From: Devosia sp. LC5
GTDB lineage: Bacteria > Pseudomonadota > Alphaproteobacteria > Rhizobiales > Devosiaceae
Length of the DNA stretch: 64,000 bases
NCBI RefSeq assembly: GCF_000735585.1
Contig: NZ_JNNO01000012.1
Span: 248,001-312,000 of the forward strand
Direction: 5' to 3'
The notes below the pieces were generated by a model, which did not search any database, was not told the origin of the DNA, and worked only from the letters and a program-made list of their open reading frames with translations. The position numbers and the translations under genes are program-made. Position 1 is the stretch's first letter. Each line of letters starts with the position of its first letter. Positions 18,886 to 28,612 of the stretch are shown one piece after another.

Positions 18886-19548
18886 ATGGATCAGCGGCTG
18901 ACACAGCCGGCGCCGCCAGCCAAGCGGACGCGCAATTCGAGCAAGACCAAGGCCGACATCCTGGTCGCGGGGCGTGCCGAATTTGCCGAGCGCGGCTTCG
19001 AGGGCGCCCGGGTGGATGCCATTGCCGAGCGCGCCGGGGCCAATAAGCGGCTGCTCTATCATTATTTCGGCAACAAGGAAGATCTCTACCGGGCGGTGCT
19101 GCTCGACGCCTATCAGGAGATCCGGCGCGGCGAACGGGCGCTGAGCCTGGATCAATTCGGCCCGGTCGACGCCATGGACCGGCTGGTGCGCTTCACCTTC
19201 CGCCATTTCCTTGCCAATCCCTGGTTTCCGCGCCTGCTGGGCACGGAAAATATCGAGAATGCCAGGTTTCTCAAAACCTTGCCCGATATCCAGGCACTGC
19301 ATTCTCCGCTCGTCGGGCAGATCACCACCATCCTGCAGCGTGGCGCCGAGGCGGGGATTTTCCGCCGTGACGTGGATGCGGTGCAGCTCTATATCTCCAT
19401 CGCAGCTTTGGGTTTTTTCTACGTGTCCAACATGGCGACGCTCTCGGTGATCTTCGCCCGCGACCTGGGTGGGGTGGCCATGCTGCAGGAGCGCGAGGCG
19501 CAGGCCGTGCAGATGGTGCTCGACTATCTGCGCACCCAACCCAGCTGA
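18886..19548 (+). CDS. TetR/AcrR-family regulator of the sugar island
   Basis: 220-residue repressor. HTH at about residues 20-70 (KADILVAGRAEFAERGFEGARVD then IAERAGANKRLLYHYFGNKEDLY), a helical ligand domain resembling the TetR_C_RutR-like type (NPWFPRLLGTENIENARFL). It stands between the minus-strand catabolic arm and the plus-strand transporter arm, with matching dyads in front of each. The start at 18886 has GCGAGG upstream. The inducer is probably the transported sugar or a product; this is inferred. Confidence 0.87.
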   Translation: MDQRLTQPAPPAKRTRNSSKTKADILVAGRAEFAERGFEGARVDAIAERAGANKRLLYHYFGNKEDLYRAVLLDAYQEIRRGERALSLDQFGPVDAMDRLVRFTFRHFLANPWFPRLLGTENIENARFLKTLPDIQALHSPLVGQITTILQRGAEAGIFRRDVDAVQLYISIAALGFFYVSNMATLSVIFARDLGGVAMLQEREAQAVQMVLDYLRTQPS

Positions 19549-19713
19549 CACCAGACGGCCGCAAATTCCCGCAAATTATTTGCTGTAGCGGCGGCAGCCG
19601 CCTCACGAAACATTGCGCAAATGCGCTATTTCCTTGACCTTTCATCCGCTTTATTCTTCCATACAAGAACGGCGCGGTGTGACTTGACTTCGGACCGAGA
19701 CTGACACAGTGTT

Positions 19714-19733
19714 GTAACTAGTTGGTTATTTAG
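19714..19733. promoter_or_regulatory. Candidate TetR operator, copy 2
   Basis: GTAACTAGTTGGTTATTTAG, 16 of 20 identical to the site at 18704-18723, containing the palindrome AACTAGTT. It lies 25 bases after a TTGACT (19684-19689, possible -35) and 70 bases before the first binding-protein gene, where a bound repressor would block transcription. The rest of the 254-base gap holds the leader dyads listed next. Confidence 0.6.
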
Positions 19734-19743
19734 CGACGGGGAG

Positions 19744-19776
19744 GTCGCTAGCGACGTTTCGCCCGCAGGACGGGCG
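19744..19776 (+). promoter_or_regulatory. Two dyads in the transporter leader
   Basis: A perfect 12-bp palindrome GTCGCTAGCGAC (19744-19755) and a hairpin CGCCCG-CAGGA-CGGGCG (19760-19776) follow each other just upstream of the GGAGG ribosome site. They could be a second operator or a leader RNA structure. The TAGCGAC half also occurs at 19731-19737. Confidence 0.4.
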
Positions 19777-19802
19777 TTATCTGCATCATGGGAGGAAAGA
19801 AC

Positions 19803-21095
19803 ATGACACTTCGATTCGACAGACGGCAGTTTCTGCTCGGCAGTTCCGCGCTGGTCGCCGCTGGCGCCGCCGGCGTAATGCCGGCCTGGGCCCAGGCCGC
19901 CAATCTGCGCCTGACCTTCTGGGGCGGCCAGGCCCGCGCCGACCGCACCTATGGGGTGACCGACCTTTATGAGGCGGCCAATCCCGGCACCACGATTGAA
20001 GGCGAATTCCTGGCCTGGAACGATTACTGGCCCAAGCTGGCCACCCAGACCGCGGGCGGCAACGCGCCCGACGTGATCCAGATGGATTACCGCTACATCG
20101 TCGAATATGCCAAGCGCAATGCCATTGCCCCGCTTGACGAATTTGTCGGCGGCGCACTCAAGCTGGACGGTTTTGACCAAGACCAGCTCGAAGGCGGCAA
20201 GGTCGATGGCAAGCTCTACGGCATTTCGCTGGGCGCCAATTCGGTGGCAGCTCTGGTCAATACCGCAGCCTTCGAGGAAGCCGGCGTAGAAGTGCCGACC
20301 AATGCCTGGACCTATGACGATCTGATGACGCTCGGCGAGGCCTTCAACTCGGCCAATATCCGTGGCGGCATGAAGGTGATCGCCGACGGCTCCTATTCCG
20401 AACCCATGCTCGACAATTGGCTGCGTCAGCGCGGCAAGGCGCTCTATACCGCCGATGGCAAGCTAGGCTTCGACGAGGCCGATGCCGTGGAATGGTATAC
20501 GCTGTGGAACAAGCTGCGCGATGCCGGTGTCTGCGTCACCGCAGAAAACCAGGCCATCGATACGGGCGCAGTGGAAACCACCATGCTGGTCATGGGCAAG
20601 GCGGCCATCATGCCGTCCAACTCCAACCAGCTGGTCGGCTACCAGGCCATCATGCAGGACAAGCTCGGCATGATCGGCTATCCGCGTATCGCGGCCGGCG
20701 TCGGTGGCGGTCACTACCGCAAGCCGTCCATGTTCTTCTCGGTTGCCGGCGCTTCGGCCAACAAGGAAGGCGCCGCTGCCTTCCTCAGCTATTTCGTCAA
20801 TGATCCGGAAGCCGCCAAGCTGCTGGGCGTCGAACGCGGCATTCCCTGCATCGCGGCAACCCGCGATGTGGTGGCGCCGACCCTGGACGAGCAGAACCAG
20901 CTGGCGCTGAACTTCGTGGCCAATCTGGGCGATCTGCTCGGGCCTCTGCCGCCACCTCCGCCAGCTTCGGCTGGTGAAATCGACGCCTCCCTGATCCGTA
21001 CCCTGGGCCAGGAAGTCGGCTTTGGCGCCAAGACGCCCGAGCAGGCTGGTCCCGAACTGATCAGCGGCGCCAACGCCATTCTCAGCCGGTCCTGA
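19803..21095 (+). CDS. Sugar ABC transporter binding protein 1 (Tat-exported)
   Basis: Periplasmic binding protein of the family 1 (MalE/UgpB) type, 430 residues. The N terminus DRRQFLLGSSALVAAGAAG has a twin-arginine (RRQFL) and an AWAQA cleavage site, so Tat export is likely. The mature part has LRLTFWGGQARADRTYGVTDLY, NAPDVIQMDYRYI and a Pro-rich stretch GPLPPPPPA near the C terminus. GGAGG lies 7 bases before the ATG. A strong terminator follows, so this gene is probably expressed above the rest of the operon. It is a close paralogue of the next gene. Confidence 0.9.
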   Translation: MTLRFDRRQFLLGSSALVAAGAAGVMPAWAQAANLRLTFWGGQARADRTYGVTDLYEAANPGTTIEGEFLAWNDYWPKLATQTAGGNAPDVIQMDYRYIVEYAKRNAIAPLDEFVGGALKLDGFDQDQLEGGKVDGKLYGISLGANSVAALVNTAAFEEAGVEVPTNAWTYDDLMTLGEAFNSANIRGGMKVIADGSYSEPMLDNWLRQRGKALYTADGKLGFDEADAVEWYTLWNKLRDAGVCVTAENQAIDTGAVETTMLVMGKAAIMPSNSNQLVGYQAIMQDKLGMIGYPRIAAGVGGGHYRKPSMFFSVAGASANKEGAAAFLSYFVNDPEAAKLLGVERGIPCIAATRDVVAPTLDEQNQLALNFVANLGDLLGPLPPPPPASAGEIDASLIRTLGQEVGFGAKTPEQAGPELISGANAILSRS

Positions 21096-21106
21096 TAACC
21101 GGTTTC

Positions 21107-21137
21107 GCCGCGCGCCCTTTTGGCGCGCGGCATTTTT
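21107..21137 (+). terminator. Terminator/attenuator between the two binding-protein genes
   Basis: GCCGCGCGCC (21107-21116), loop CTTTT, GGCGCGCGGC (21122-21131), then ATTTTTA. Canonical intrinsic terminator placed 11 bases after the first binding-protein gene and 21 before the second. Partial read-through would give a high binding-protein to permease ratio. Confidence 0.88.
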
Positions 21138-21158
21138 ATAAGCCTATGGAGTTTCATC

Positions 21159-22448
21159 ATGGTATCGGTCGCCAGCAGACGGCAATTTCTCTTGGCCGGT
21201 TCGGCCCTTGTGGCGGCAAGTGGTCTGGGTGGGTTGCCCGCCTTCGCCCAGGATACCAGGCTCCGGCTGATATTCTGGGGCGGGCAGGCCCGCGCCGACC
21301 GCACCTATGGGGTGACCGATCTTTATACCGGCACCCATCCCGGCCTTGCCATCGAGGGCGAATTTCTGGGCTGGGCCGATTATTGGCCTAAACTGGCCAC
21401 CCAGACCGCGGGCGGCAATGCGCCCGATATCATGCAGATGGATTACCGCTATATCGGGGAATATGCCCGTCGCGGCACCTTGGCCCCGCTCGACCAATAT
21501 GTCGGCGCCGGGCTCGATATCGCCTCGATCGACGCGGACCAGCTGCAGAACGGTACCATTGACGGCAAGCTGATCGGCATCAGCCTGGGCGTTGCTGCGG
21601 GCGCCGCCGTCTACAATACCAAGGCGCTGGCCGATGCCGGCATCGAGATCGATCCCATGGGCTGGACCTATGATGATCTGCTGACCAAGGGCGCGGCCTT
21701 TGCCGACAGCACGGGCGGAGCCATGGCTTTGGCGCCCGATGGCAGCGGCGTCGAGTTGCTGTTCGAGAACTGGCTGCGCCAGCAGGGCAAGGCGCTCTAT
21801 ACCGCCGAAGGCCAGCCCGCCTTTGCCGCCGAAGACGTGACCGCCTGGTTCAAGCTCTGGGCCGAGTTGCGCCAGGCGCGCGCCATTGTCAGCCCCGACG
21901 AGCAGGCCATCGATGTGGGCAAGCTCGAAACCTCGCCTTTGGTGCGCGGCAAGGCGGCGATGAATTTCACCACCTCCAACCAGCTCGTCGCCTATCAGAC
22001 GCTGGTGCCCGATCCGCTGGGGATCGCCATCTATCCGGCGACCAAGGCTGGCTCGACCGGCGGGCATTATCGCAATTCCTCGCAATATTTCGCCATTTCA
22101 GCCGGCTCGGCCGCGCCCGAACAGGCGGTGGAATTCATCAATTTCTTCGTCAATTCACCCGAGGCGGCAGCGCTACTCGGCGTCGAGCGCGGCGTGCCGG
22201 CGTCATCGGCCATGCGGGCGGCTTTAGCGCCATCGCTGGACGAACGCAGCCAGCAGGCGGTACGCTATATCGACCAATTGGGCGCCATTGCCGGCCCCGT
22301 GCCGCCGACCCCGCCGGCCGCGGCCGGGGAAATCGAAGTGGCGCTCAAGACCAAGAGCCAGGAAGTGGGTTTCGGCATGCAATCGCCTGAAGACGCCGGC
22401 CCCGCCTTTTTCGACGAAGTCGTCGCCACCCTCGCGCGGGCAGCCTGA
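21159..22448 (+). CDS. Sugar ABC transporter binding protein 2 (Tat-exported paralogue)
   Basis: 429-residue paralogue of the preceding gene. Signal SRRQFLLAGSALVAASGLGG with AFAQ cleavage again carries a twin-arginine. The mature N terminus (LIFWGGQARADRTYGVTDLYTG; YWPKLATQTAGGNAPD) is nearly the same as in copy 1, while the middle differs (for example LGVAAGAAVYNTKALADAG versus LGANSVAALVNTAAFEEAG), suggesting related but not identical ligands. TGGAG upstream sets the start at 21159. It is followed after 2 bases by the first permease. Confidence 0.9.
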   Translation: MVSVASRRQFLLAGSALVAASGLGGLPAFAQDTRLRLIFWGGQARADRTYGVTDLYTGTHPGLAIEGEFLGWADYWPKLATQTAGGNAPDIMQMDYRYIGEYARRGTLAPLDQYVGAGLDIASIDADQLQNGTIDGKLIGISLGVAAGAAVYNTKALADAGIEIDPMGWTYDDLLTKGAAFADSTGGAMALAPDGSGVELLFENWLRQQGKALYTAEGQPAFAAEDVTAWFKLWAELRQARAIVSPDEQAIDVGKLETSPLVRGKAAMNFTTSNQLVAYQTLVPDPLGIAIYPATKAGSTGGHYRNSSQYFAISAGSAAPEQAVEFINFFVNSPEAAALLGVERGVPASSAMRAALAPSLDERSQQAVRYIDQLGAIAGPVPPTPPAAAGEIEVALKTKSQEVGFGMQSPEDAGPAFFDEVVATLARAA

Positions 22449-22450
22449 TC

Positions 22451-23392
22451 ATGACGGTTCACTCAACCATCGCCACACCGATCGAGCAGGCGCAACGCCC
22501 CTCGGTCTGGTCGCGCATCTGGCAGAATGATGCGCCGGGCTATCTGTTCCTCCTGCCCTGGTTCATCGGCTTTTTCGGCCTGACCATCGGGCCGATGATC
22601 ACCTCCTTCTATCTCAGCTTCACCAATTTCGACCTGTTGCAGGCGCCCCAATGGGTGGGCGCCAGCAATTATGTCCGCATGTTCACCGCCGATCCGAAAT
22701 TCTCGGCCTCGATGCGGGTAACGCTGTTCTTCGTGATTTTCTCGGTGCCGCTCAAGCTGGCCTTCGCCTTGGCCGTGGCCATGCTGCTCAATCGCGGCAT
22801 CAAGGGGCTGCCCATGTATCGGGCGCTGTTCTATCTGCCCAGCCTGCTCGGGGCTTCGGTGGCCATCGCCATCCTGTGGCGGCAGATCTTTGCCGGGGAC
22901 GGACTGGTCAACAAGCTCCTCGCCCTGTTCGGCATCATTGGCCCGAGCTGGATTTCCAATCCCAATTATTCGCTATGGACGCTGATTATCCTATCCATCT
23001 GGCAGTTCGGTTCGCCGATGATCATTTTCCTGGCTGGGCTCCGCCAGATTCCGCAGGATATGTATGAAGCGGCCAGCCTCGATGGTGCCAGCAAATGGCG
23101 GCAATTCGTCAAGATCACGCTGCCGCTGCTGACCCCGGTCGTGTTCTTCAACGCTATCATCCAGACCATCGAGGCGTTCAAGAGCTTCACCCCCGCCTTC
23201 ATCATTTCGGGCGGCACCGGCAATCCGATCAATTCGACGCTGTTCTACACGCTCTATCTCTACCAGGAGGCCTTCGGCTTCTTCCGCATGGGCTATGCTT
23301 CGGCTCTGGCCTGGGTATTGCTGGCACTGGTCGGGTTGTTCACGGCGTTCTCCTTCCTCACCTCCAAATACTGGGTGCACTATGACGATTAA
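22451..23392 (+). CDS. Sugar ABC transporter permease (MalF/UgpA type)
   Basis: 313-residue inner-membrane permease with six predicted TM helices (first at about 30-52, LFLLPWFIGFFGLTIGPMITS). The EAA loop EAASLDGASKWRQFVKITLPLL, which docks on the ATPase, is at about 207-228. It starts 2 bases after the second binding-protein gene and overlaps the next permease by 11 bases. Confidence 0.93.
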   Translation: MTVHSTIATPIEQAQRPSVWSRIWQNDAPGYLFLLPWFIGFFGLTIGPMITSFYLSFTNFDLLQAPQWVGASNYVRMFTADPKFSASMRVTLFFVIFSVPLKLAFALAVAMLLNRGIKGLPMYRALFYLPSLLGASVAIAILWRQIFAGDGLVNKLLALFGIIGPSWISNPNYSLWTLIILSIWQFGSPMIIFLAGLRQIPQDMYEAASLDGASKWRQFVKITLPLLTPVVFFNAIIQTIEAFKSFTPAFIISGGTGNPINSTLFYTLYLYQEAFGFFRMGYASALAWVLLALVGLFTAFSFLTSKYWVHYDD

Positions 23393-24272
23393 TGCCCCCG
23401 CCAAATTGACCGTGGTGACCGAGGGCATGCCCTCGCCGCTCCGTCGCCGCACCACCTCGATCATCGTCCATGTGCTGCTGATCGGCGCATCCATCCTGAT
23501 GCTCTATCCGCTGCTCTGGCTGCTGGCCGCCTCGTTCCGGCCAGAAAACGAGATCTTCACCTCGGCCAGCATCTGGCCCTCCTCGTGGAGTCTGGATGCC
23601 TATTTCCGCGGCTGGAATGGGTTGCGCACCGGCTTTGGCACCTTCTATCTCAACAGCTTCATCATTTCGGGCCTGTCGGTGATCGGCAATGTGCTGGCCT
23701 GTTCCATGGCGGCTTTCGCCTTCGCGCGACTGAATTTCAAGTACAAGAACTTCTGGTTCGCCATGATGCTGATGACCCTGATGCTGCCCTATCAGGTGAC
23801 GCTCATTCCCCAATATGTGCTGTTCCGCCAGCTCGGCTGGGTCAATACCTTCCTGCCTTTGGTCGTGCCCAAATTCCTCGCCGCTGACGGCTTCTTCATC
23901 TTCCTCATGGTGCAGTTCTTCCGCGGCCTGCCCAAGGAGTTGGACGAGGCGGCGCAAATGGATGGCTGCTCGCCCTGGCGCATCTATTGGCGCATCATCA
24001 TTCCGCTCTCCATGCCCGTGCTGGCGACCGCCGCCATCTTCACCTTCATCTGGACCTGGGACGATTTCTTCGGGCCGCTGATCTATCTGGGCGAAATGCG
24101 CCAATATACGGTCATGCTGGGCCTGCGCACCTTCACCGACTCGACCGGGGAAAGCGATTATGGCGGGCTGTTCGCCATGTCGGCGCTCTCCCTTGTGCCG
24201 ATCTTCCTGTTCTTCCTCTTCTTCCAGCGCTTGCTCATTGAAGGCATCGCCACCACCGGTATGAAACGCTAG
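23382..24272 (+). CDS. Sugar ABC transporter permease (MalG/UgpE type)
   Basis: 296-residue second permease. The N-terminal helix is at about 26-48 (IIVHVLLIGASILMLYPLLW), and the EAA loop is EAAQMDGCSPWRIYWRIIIP. Start at ATG 23382 overlaps the first permease and gives the normal family N terminus; the longer frame is within that gene. It ends with the typical GIATTGMKR tail. Confidence 0.93.
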   Translation: MTINAPAKLTVVTEGMPSPLRRRTTSIIVHVLLIGASILMLYPLLWLLAASFRPENEIFTSASIWPSSWSLDAYFRGWNGLRTGFGTFYLNSFIISGLSVIGNVLACSMAAFAFARLNFKYKNFWFAMMLMTLMLPYQVTLIPQYVLFRQLGWVNTFLPLVVPKFLAADGFFIFLMVQFFRGLPKELDEAAQMDGCSPWRIYWRIIIPLSMPVLATAAIFTFIWTWDDFFGPLIYLGEMRQYTVMLGLRTFTDSTGESDYGGLFAMSALSLVPIFLFFLFFQRLLIEGIATTGMKR

Positions 24273-24276
24273 GCTC

Positions 24277-25296
24277 ATGACTGACATCAAATTTGCCGCC
24301 ATCGGCATCAATCACGCCCATATCTACGGCCAGGTGGAATGCCTCAAGCGCGCGGGGGGCCTCTTCGTGGCCTTCCATGCGGTGGAAGACGATCTGGCTG
24401 CCACCTTCTCGGAAAAATTCCCCGAGGCGCGGCGCGTTGCCGACCCCAAGGAAATCCTTGAGGATGCTTCGATCGCCGTGATCACCACGGCCGCCATTCC
24501 CGCCGACCGCGCCGCCATCTCCCTGGCCGCCATGCGGGCCGGCAAGGATGTACTCTCCGACAAGCCCGGCATGACCACCTTTGCCCAGCTCGAAGAAATC
24601 AAACAGGTGCAGAAGGAAACCGGCCGCATCTATAGCGTGCTCTATTCCGAGCATTTCGAGGTCAAGGCCACGGTCGAAGCGGGCAATCTGGTGGCACAGG
24701 GCGCCATCGGCAAGGTGATCAATACTATCGGCATGGGGCCGCACTCGCTGCGCCTCAACAACCGGCCGGAATGGTTCTTCACCCGCAATCGCTATGGCGG
24801 CATCCTGACCGATATTGCCAGCCACCAGTTCGAACAATTCCTGTTCTTCTCGGACGCCATGGACGCCGAAGTGGTCTCGGCCAGCGTCGCCAATCGCGGC
24901 CACCCCGACAAGCCGGGCCTCCAGGATGTGGGCGATGTGCACCTCAAGGCCGATGGCACGTCGGGCTATATCCGCGTCGACTGGTTCACCCCCGAGGGCC
25001 TGCCCACCTGGGGCGACGGGCGCCTGACGATTCTGGGCACCGAAGGCTATATCGAGCTGCGCAAATATATCGACATTGCTGGCCGCCCGGGCACCGATCA
25101 CCTGTTTATCGTCAACAAGGATGGCCCCCGCCATATCGATTGCTCGAGCACGGATCTCCCCTTCGGCCGGCAATTCCTCGACGACGTGCGCAACCGGACT
25201 GAAACCGCCATGCCGCAGGAGCGGTGCTTCAACGCCATGAAACTGGCACTGACCGCCCAGCAATTGGCCGAGCGCGGCACGGAGTGGGCACAATGA
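24277..25296 (+). CDS. Gfo/Idh/MocA oxidoreductase (second of three)
   Basis: 339-residue predicted sugar dehydrogenase. N-terminal Rossmann domain begins AAIGINHAHIYGQVE, unusual in that the glycine motif is degenerate, with DVLSDKPGMTT replacing the classical EKP motif (Lys kept, Glu replaced by Asp). The C-terminal part has GGILTDIASHQFEQFLFF with the conserved His. It starts 4 bases after the permease stop and overlaps the next dehydrogenase by 4 bases (ATGA). Confidence 0.85.
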   Translation: MTDIKFAAIGINHAHIYGQVECLKRAGGLFVAFHAVEDDLAATFSEKFPEARRVADPKEILEDASIAVITTAAIPADRAAISLAAMRAGKDVLSDKPGMTTFAQLEEIKQVQKETGRIYSVLYSEHFEVKATVEAGNLVAQGAIGKVINTIGMGPHSLRLNNRPEWFFTRNRYGGILTDIASHQFEQFLFFSDAMDAEVVSASVANRGHPDKPGLQDVGDVHLKADGTSGYIRVDWFTPEGLPTWGDGRLTILGTEGYIELRKYIDIAGRPGTDHLFIVNKDGPRHIDCSSTDLPFGRQFLDDVRNRTETAMPQERCFNAMKLALTAQQLAERGTEWAQ

Positions 25297-26378
25297 GCCG
25301 GGTTTTCAACGTCGCCATTGTCGGCGTCGGCATTGGCCGCAGTCATCTGGTCGAGGGCTATGTGCCCAATGCGGACAAATACAAGGTGCTGGCCCTCTGC
25401 GATCTCAATGTCGAGCGCATGACGCCCATCGCCGATGAATTCAACGTCGAGCGCCGCATCACCGATTTTGACGACATCCTGGCCATGGACGATATCGACA
25501 TTATCGATATCTGCACCCCGCCCGGCCTGCACTATCCCATGGTCATGGCGGCGCTGAAGGCCGGCAAGCATGTGATCTGCGAAAAGCCGCTGGTCGGCTC
25601 GCTCGCCCAGGTCGATGAAGTGATTGCCCAGGAGAAAATCTCCAAGGGCAAGCTGATGCCTGTGTTCCAATATCGCTTCGGCGATGGCATCGAGCAGGCC
25701 AAGGCCATTATCGATGCCGGGATTGCCGGCAAGCCCTTTGTCGGCACGGTGGAAACCATGTGGCGCCGCGGCCCCGATTATTATGAAGTGCCCTGGCGCG
25801 GCAAATGGGCCACGGAATTGGGCGGCGTGCTGATGACCCACGCCATCCACCAGCATGACCTGTTCACCTATCTCATGGGCGACGTGAAGCGCCTGTTTGG
25901 CCGGGTCGCCACCCGCGTCAATGCCATTGAAGTGGAAGACTGCGTCACCGCCAGCCTCGAGCTGGAAAACGGCGCTTTGGGCAGCTTTACCGCCACGCTT
26001 GGCGCGGCCGAGGAAATTACCCGCCTGTTCCTCACCTTCGAGAATGTCACCTTCGAAAGCGATTACGAGGCCTATAATCCCGGGGCCAAGCCGTGGCGCA
26101 TCCAGCCGCGCAATCCCGAGACGGCGGCGAAAATCGAGGCCCTGCTCAAGGACTGGCAGCATGTGCCCTCGCGCTTTGAAACGCAGATGGCTCGCTTCCA
26201 CGCGGCGCTGCTGGACGAGGCGCCGATGCCGGTGACCTCGGCGGATTCGCGCCGGGCACTCGAGCTCGTCACCGCCTTCTACCATTCCTCGACCACCCAC
26301 GAAGATGTGGCCCTGCCCATCGCGTCCGACCATCCGCGTTACCAGAGCTGGGTTCCGCCCCAGTTCCGCGCCGCCTGA
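25293..26378 (+). CDS. Gfo/Idh/MocA oxidoreductase (third of three)
   Basis: 361-residue dehydrogenase with a canonical N terminus (VAIVGVGIGRSHLVEGY), the HVICEKPLVGSLAQ motif (Lys of EKP) and GGVLMTHAIHQHDLFTYLMGDV, the family HxxxH region. Start at ATG 25293 by overlap with the preceding TGA. This is the most typical of the three and probably catalyses oxidation or reduction at a sugar carbon with NAD(P). Confidence 0.89.
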   Translation: MSRVFNVAIVGVGIGRSHLVEGYVPNADKYKVLALCDLNVERMTPIADEFNVERRITDFDDILAMDDIDIIDICTPPGLHYPMVMAALKAGKHVICEKPLVGSLAQVDEVIAQEKISKGKLMPVFQYRFGDGIEQAKAIIDAGIAGKPFVGTVETMWRRGPDYYEVPWRGKWATELGGVLMTHAIHQHDLFTYLMGDVKRLFGRVATRVNAIEVEDCVTASLELENGALGSFTATLGAAEEITRLFLTFENVTFESDYEAYNPGAKPWRIQPRNPETAAKIEALLKDWQHVPSRFETQMARFHAALLDEAPMPVTSADSRRALELVTAFYHSSTTHEDVALPIASDHPRYQSWVPPQFRAA

Positions 26379-26389
26379 GGAGACAATCC

Positions 26390-27448
<1,059 letters not shown>

Positions 27449-27530
27449 TGGGGCCATCCAGCTCTCCGTGAGGAGAGTGTCCGGCTTGTCTAAAACGCCT
27501 TCATCCGCAAGCTAGACGTATCGGCTCTCG

Positions 27531-27767
27531 CCCTCCCTCCCCCTAGAGGGGAGGGCCGGGGTGGGGGTCGTTGCGGCTCTTGCGCTAAAGCTCGTGGACC
27601 CCCACCCTCAATCCCTCCCATCAAGGGGGAGGCGTATCGTGGCTCTCCGCCTCATCGCAAAACCCCCGGTAGACCTGATCCTGAGCATGTCGAAGGACGA
27701 GGCCGTGGCACCCTGCCTTCACTCACCCGCCCTCGTGGTTCGACAGGCCCACCGTGAGGTCTCCCTG
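27531..27767. repeat. C-rich and palindromic repeats (families E and D)
   Basis: The 387-base gap between the ATPase and ArsR genes has no gene. It holds a C/G-rich inverted pair (CCCTCCCTCCCCCTAGAGG near 27531 and CCCACCCTCAATCCCTCCC near 27601; family E) and a family D unit (CCTCGTGGTTCGACAGGCCC near 27730, with an inverted relative TGAGCATGTCGAAGGACGAG near 27682). Confidence 0.6.
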
Positions 27768-27835
27768 CACCCGCGAACCATCCCTTGACTCATTCATACC
27801 TATCCAGCTATACATAAACCCATAGCCCACGAGGT

Positions 27836-28174
27836 ATGGATTTGTCGCAACCAACACCAGCGCCGGATGTGATCTTCAGAACGCTCGCCGATCCGACGCG
27901 GCGGGCGCTGTTTGAGCGTTTGTGCCGCGAAGGCGAGATCACCGTGGGGGCGCTGACCGCCAAGGCGGGGGTATCGCAGCCGGTGGTGTCGCGGCATCTG
28001 GGCGTGCTGAAACAGGCCGGGCTGGTGCGCGATCGCCATGCGGGCCGGCAGACCCATTATCGCGCGCTGCCGGGGGCATTGGCGCCCCTGGTCGATTGGA
28101 CCAGCGAAATGGCCAGCTTTTGGGACGGCCGGTTTGATGCGCTCGAAAACCTGCTCGACAGGATGGACCAATGA
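27836..28174 (+). CDS. ArsR/SmtB-like HTH regulator
   Basis: 112-residue winged-helix regulator. IFRTLADPTRRALFERLCREGEITVGAL then the recognition helix GVSQPVVSRHLGVLKQAGLVRDR, the common ArsR pattern; no metal-binding ELCVCDL-type cysteine motif is present. Its stop overlaps the next start by 4 bases, so it is co-expressed with an SRPBCC protein, a very common ArsR-AHSA1 pair in alphaproteobacteria. Confidence 0.9.
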   Translation: MDLSQPTPAPDVIFRTLADPTRRALFERLCREGEITVGALTAKAGVSQPVVSRHLGVLKQAGLVRDRHAGRQTHYRALPGALAPLVDWTSEMASFWDGRFDALENLLDRMDQ

Positions 28175-28590
28175 CCACGCCTCCCATTCGCACCGTCGTG
28201 CTTGAACGCGAATTCGCCGCGCCGCCGGAAAAAATCTGGCGCGCGCTGACCCAGCCGCATCTGCTCGAGGAATGGCTGATGCGGACCGATTTTGAGCCGG
28301 TCAAAGGCCGGAAATTCACCCTGCGCAACCAGCCCCGGCCCGATGTCAGCGTGGTCATCGACTGCCAGGTGCTGGCGATCGAAGAGCGCAAGACCCTGTC
28401 CTATAGCTGGGATGCCTTCGGGCTGGAAAGCGTCGTGACCTTCACGCTGGAGCCGACGCCGGCGGGCACCAGGCTGCGCATGGAACAGACCGGTTTCCGG
28501 CCGGATCAGGACCTGGCCTTCAAAGGCGCGCAGGCGGCCTGGAAGCAGTTCACAGCCCGGCTTGACGCGCTGCTGGCGCGGATCGATTGA
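28171..28590 (+). CDS. SRPBCC (AHSA1-like) domain protein
   Basis: 139-residue START/Bet v1-like fold protein. VLEREFAAPPEKIWRALTQPHLLEEWLM at the N terminus and LRMEQTGF later in the chain are the AHSA1 hallmark. The ligand is unknown. Coupled to the ArsR gene; followed after 22 bases by a DUF1801 gene. Confidence 0.88.
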   Translation: MTTPPIRTVVLEREFAAPPEKIWRALTQPHLLEEWLMRTDFEPVKGRKFTLRNQPRPDVSVVIDCQVLAIEERKTLSYSWDAFGLESVVTFTLEPTPAGTRLRMEQTGFRPDQDLAFKGAQAAWKQFTARLDALLARID

Positions 28591-28612
28591 CCCCATAACA
28601 AGGAGAAAGCTC

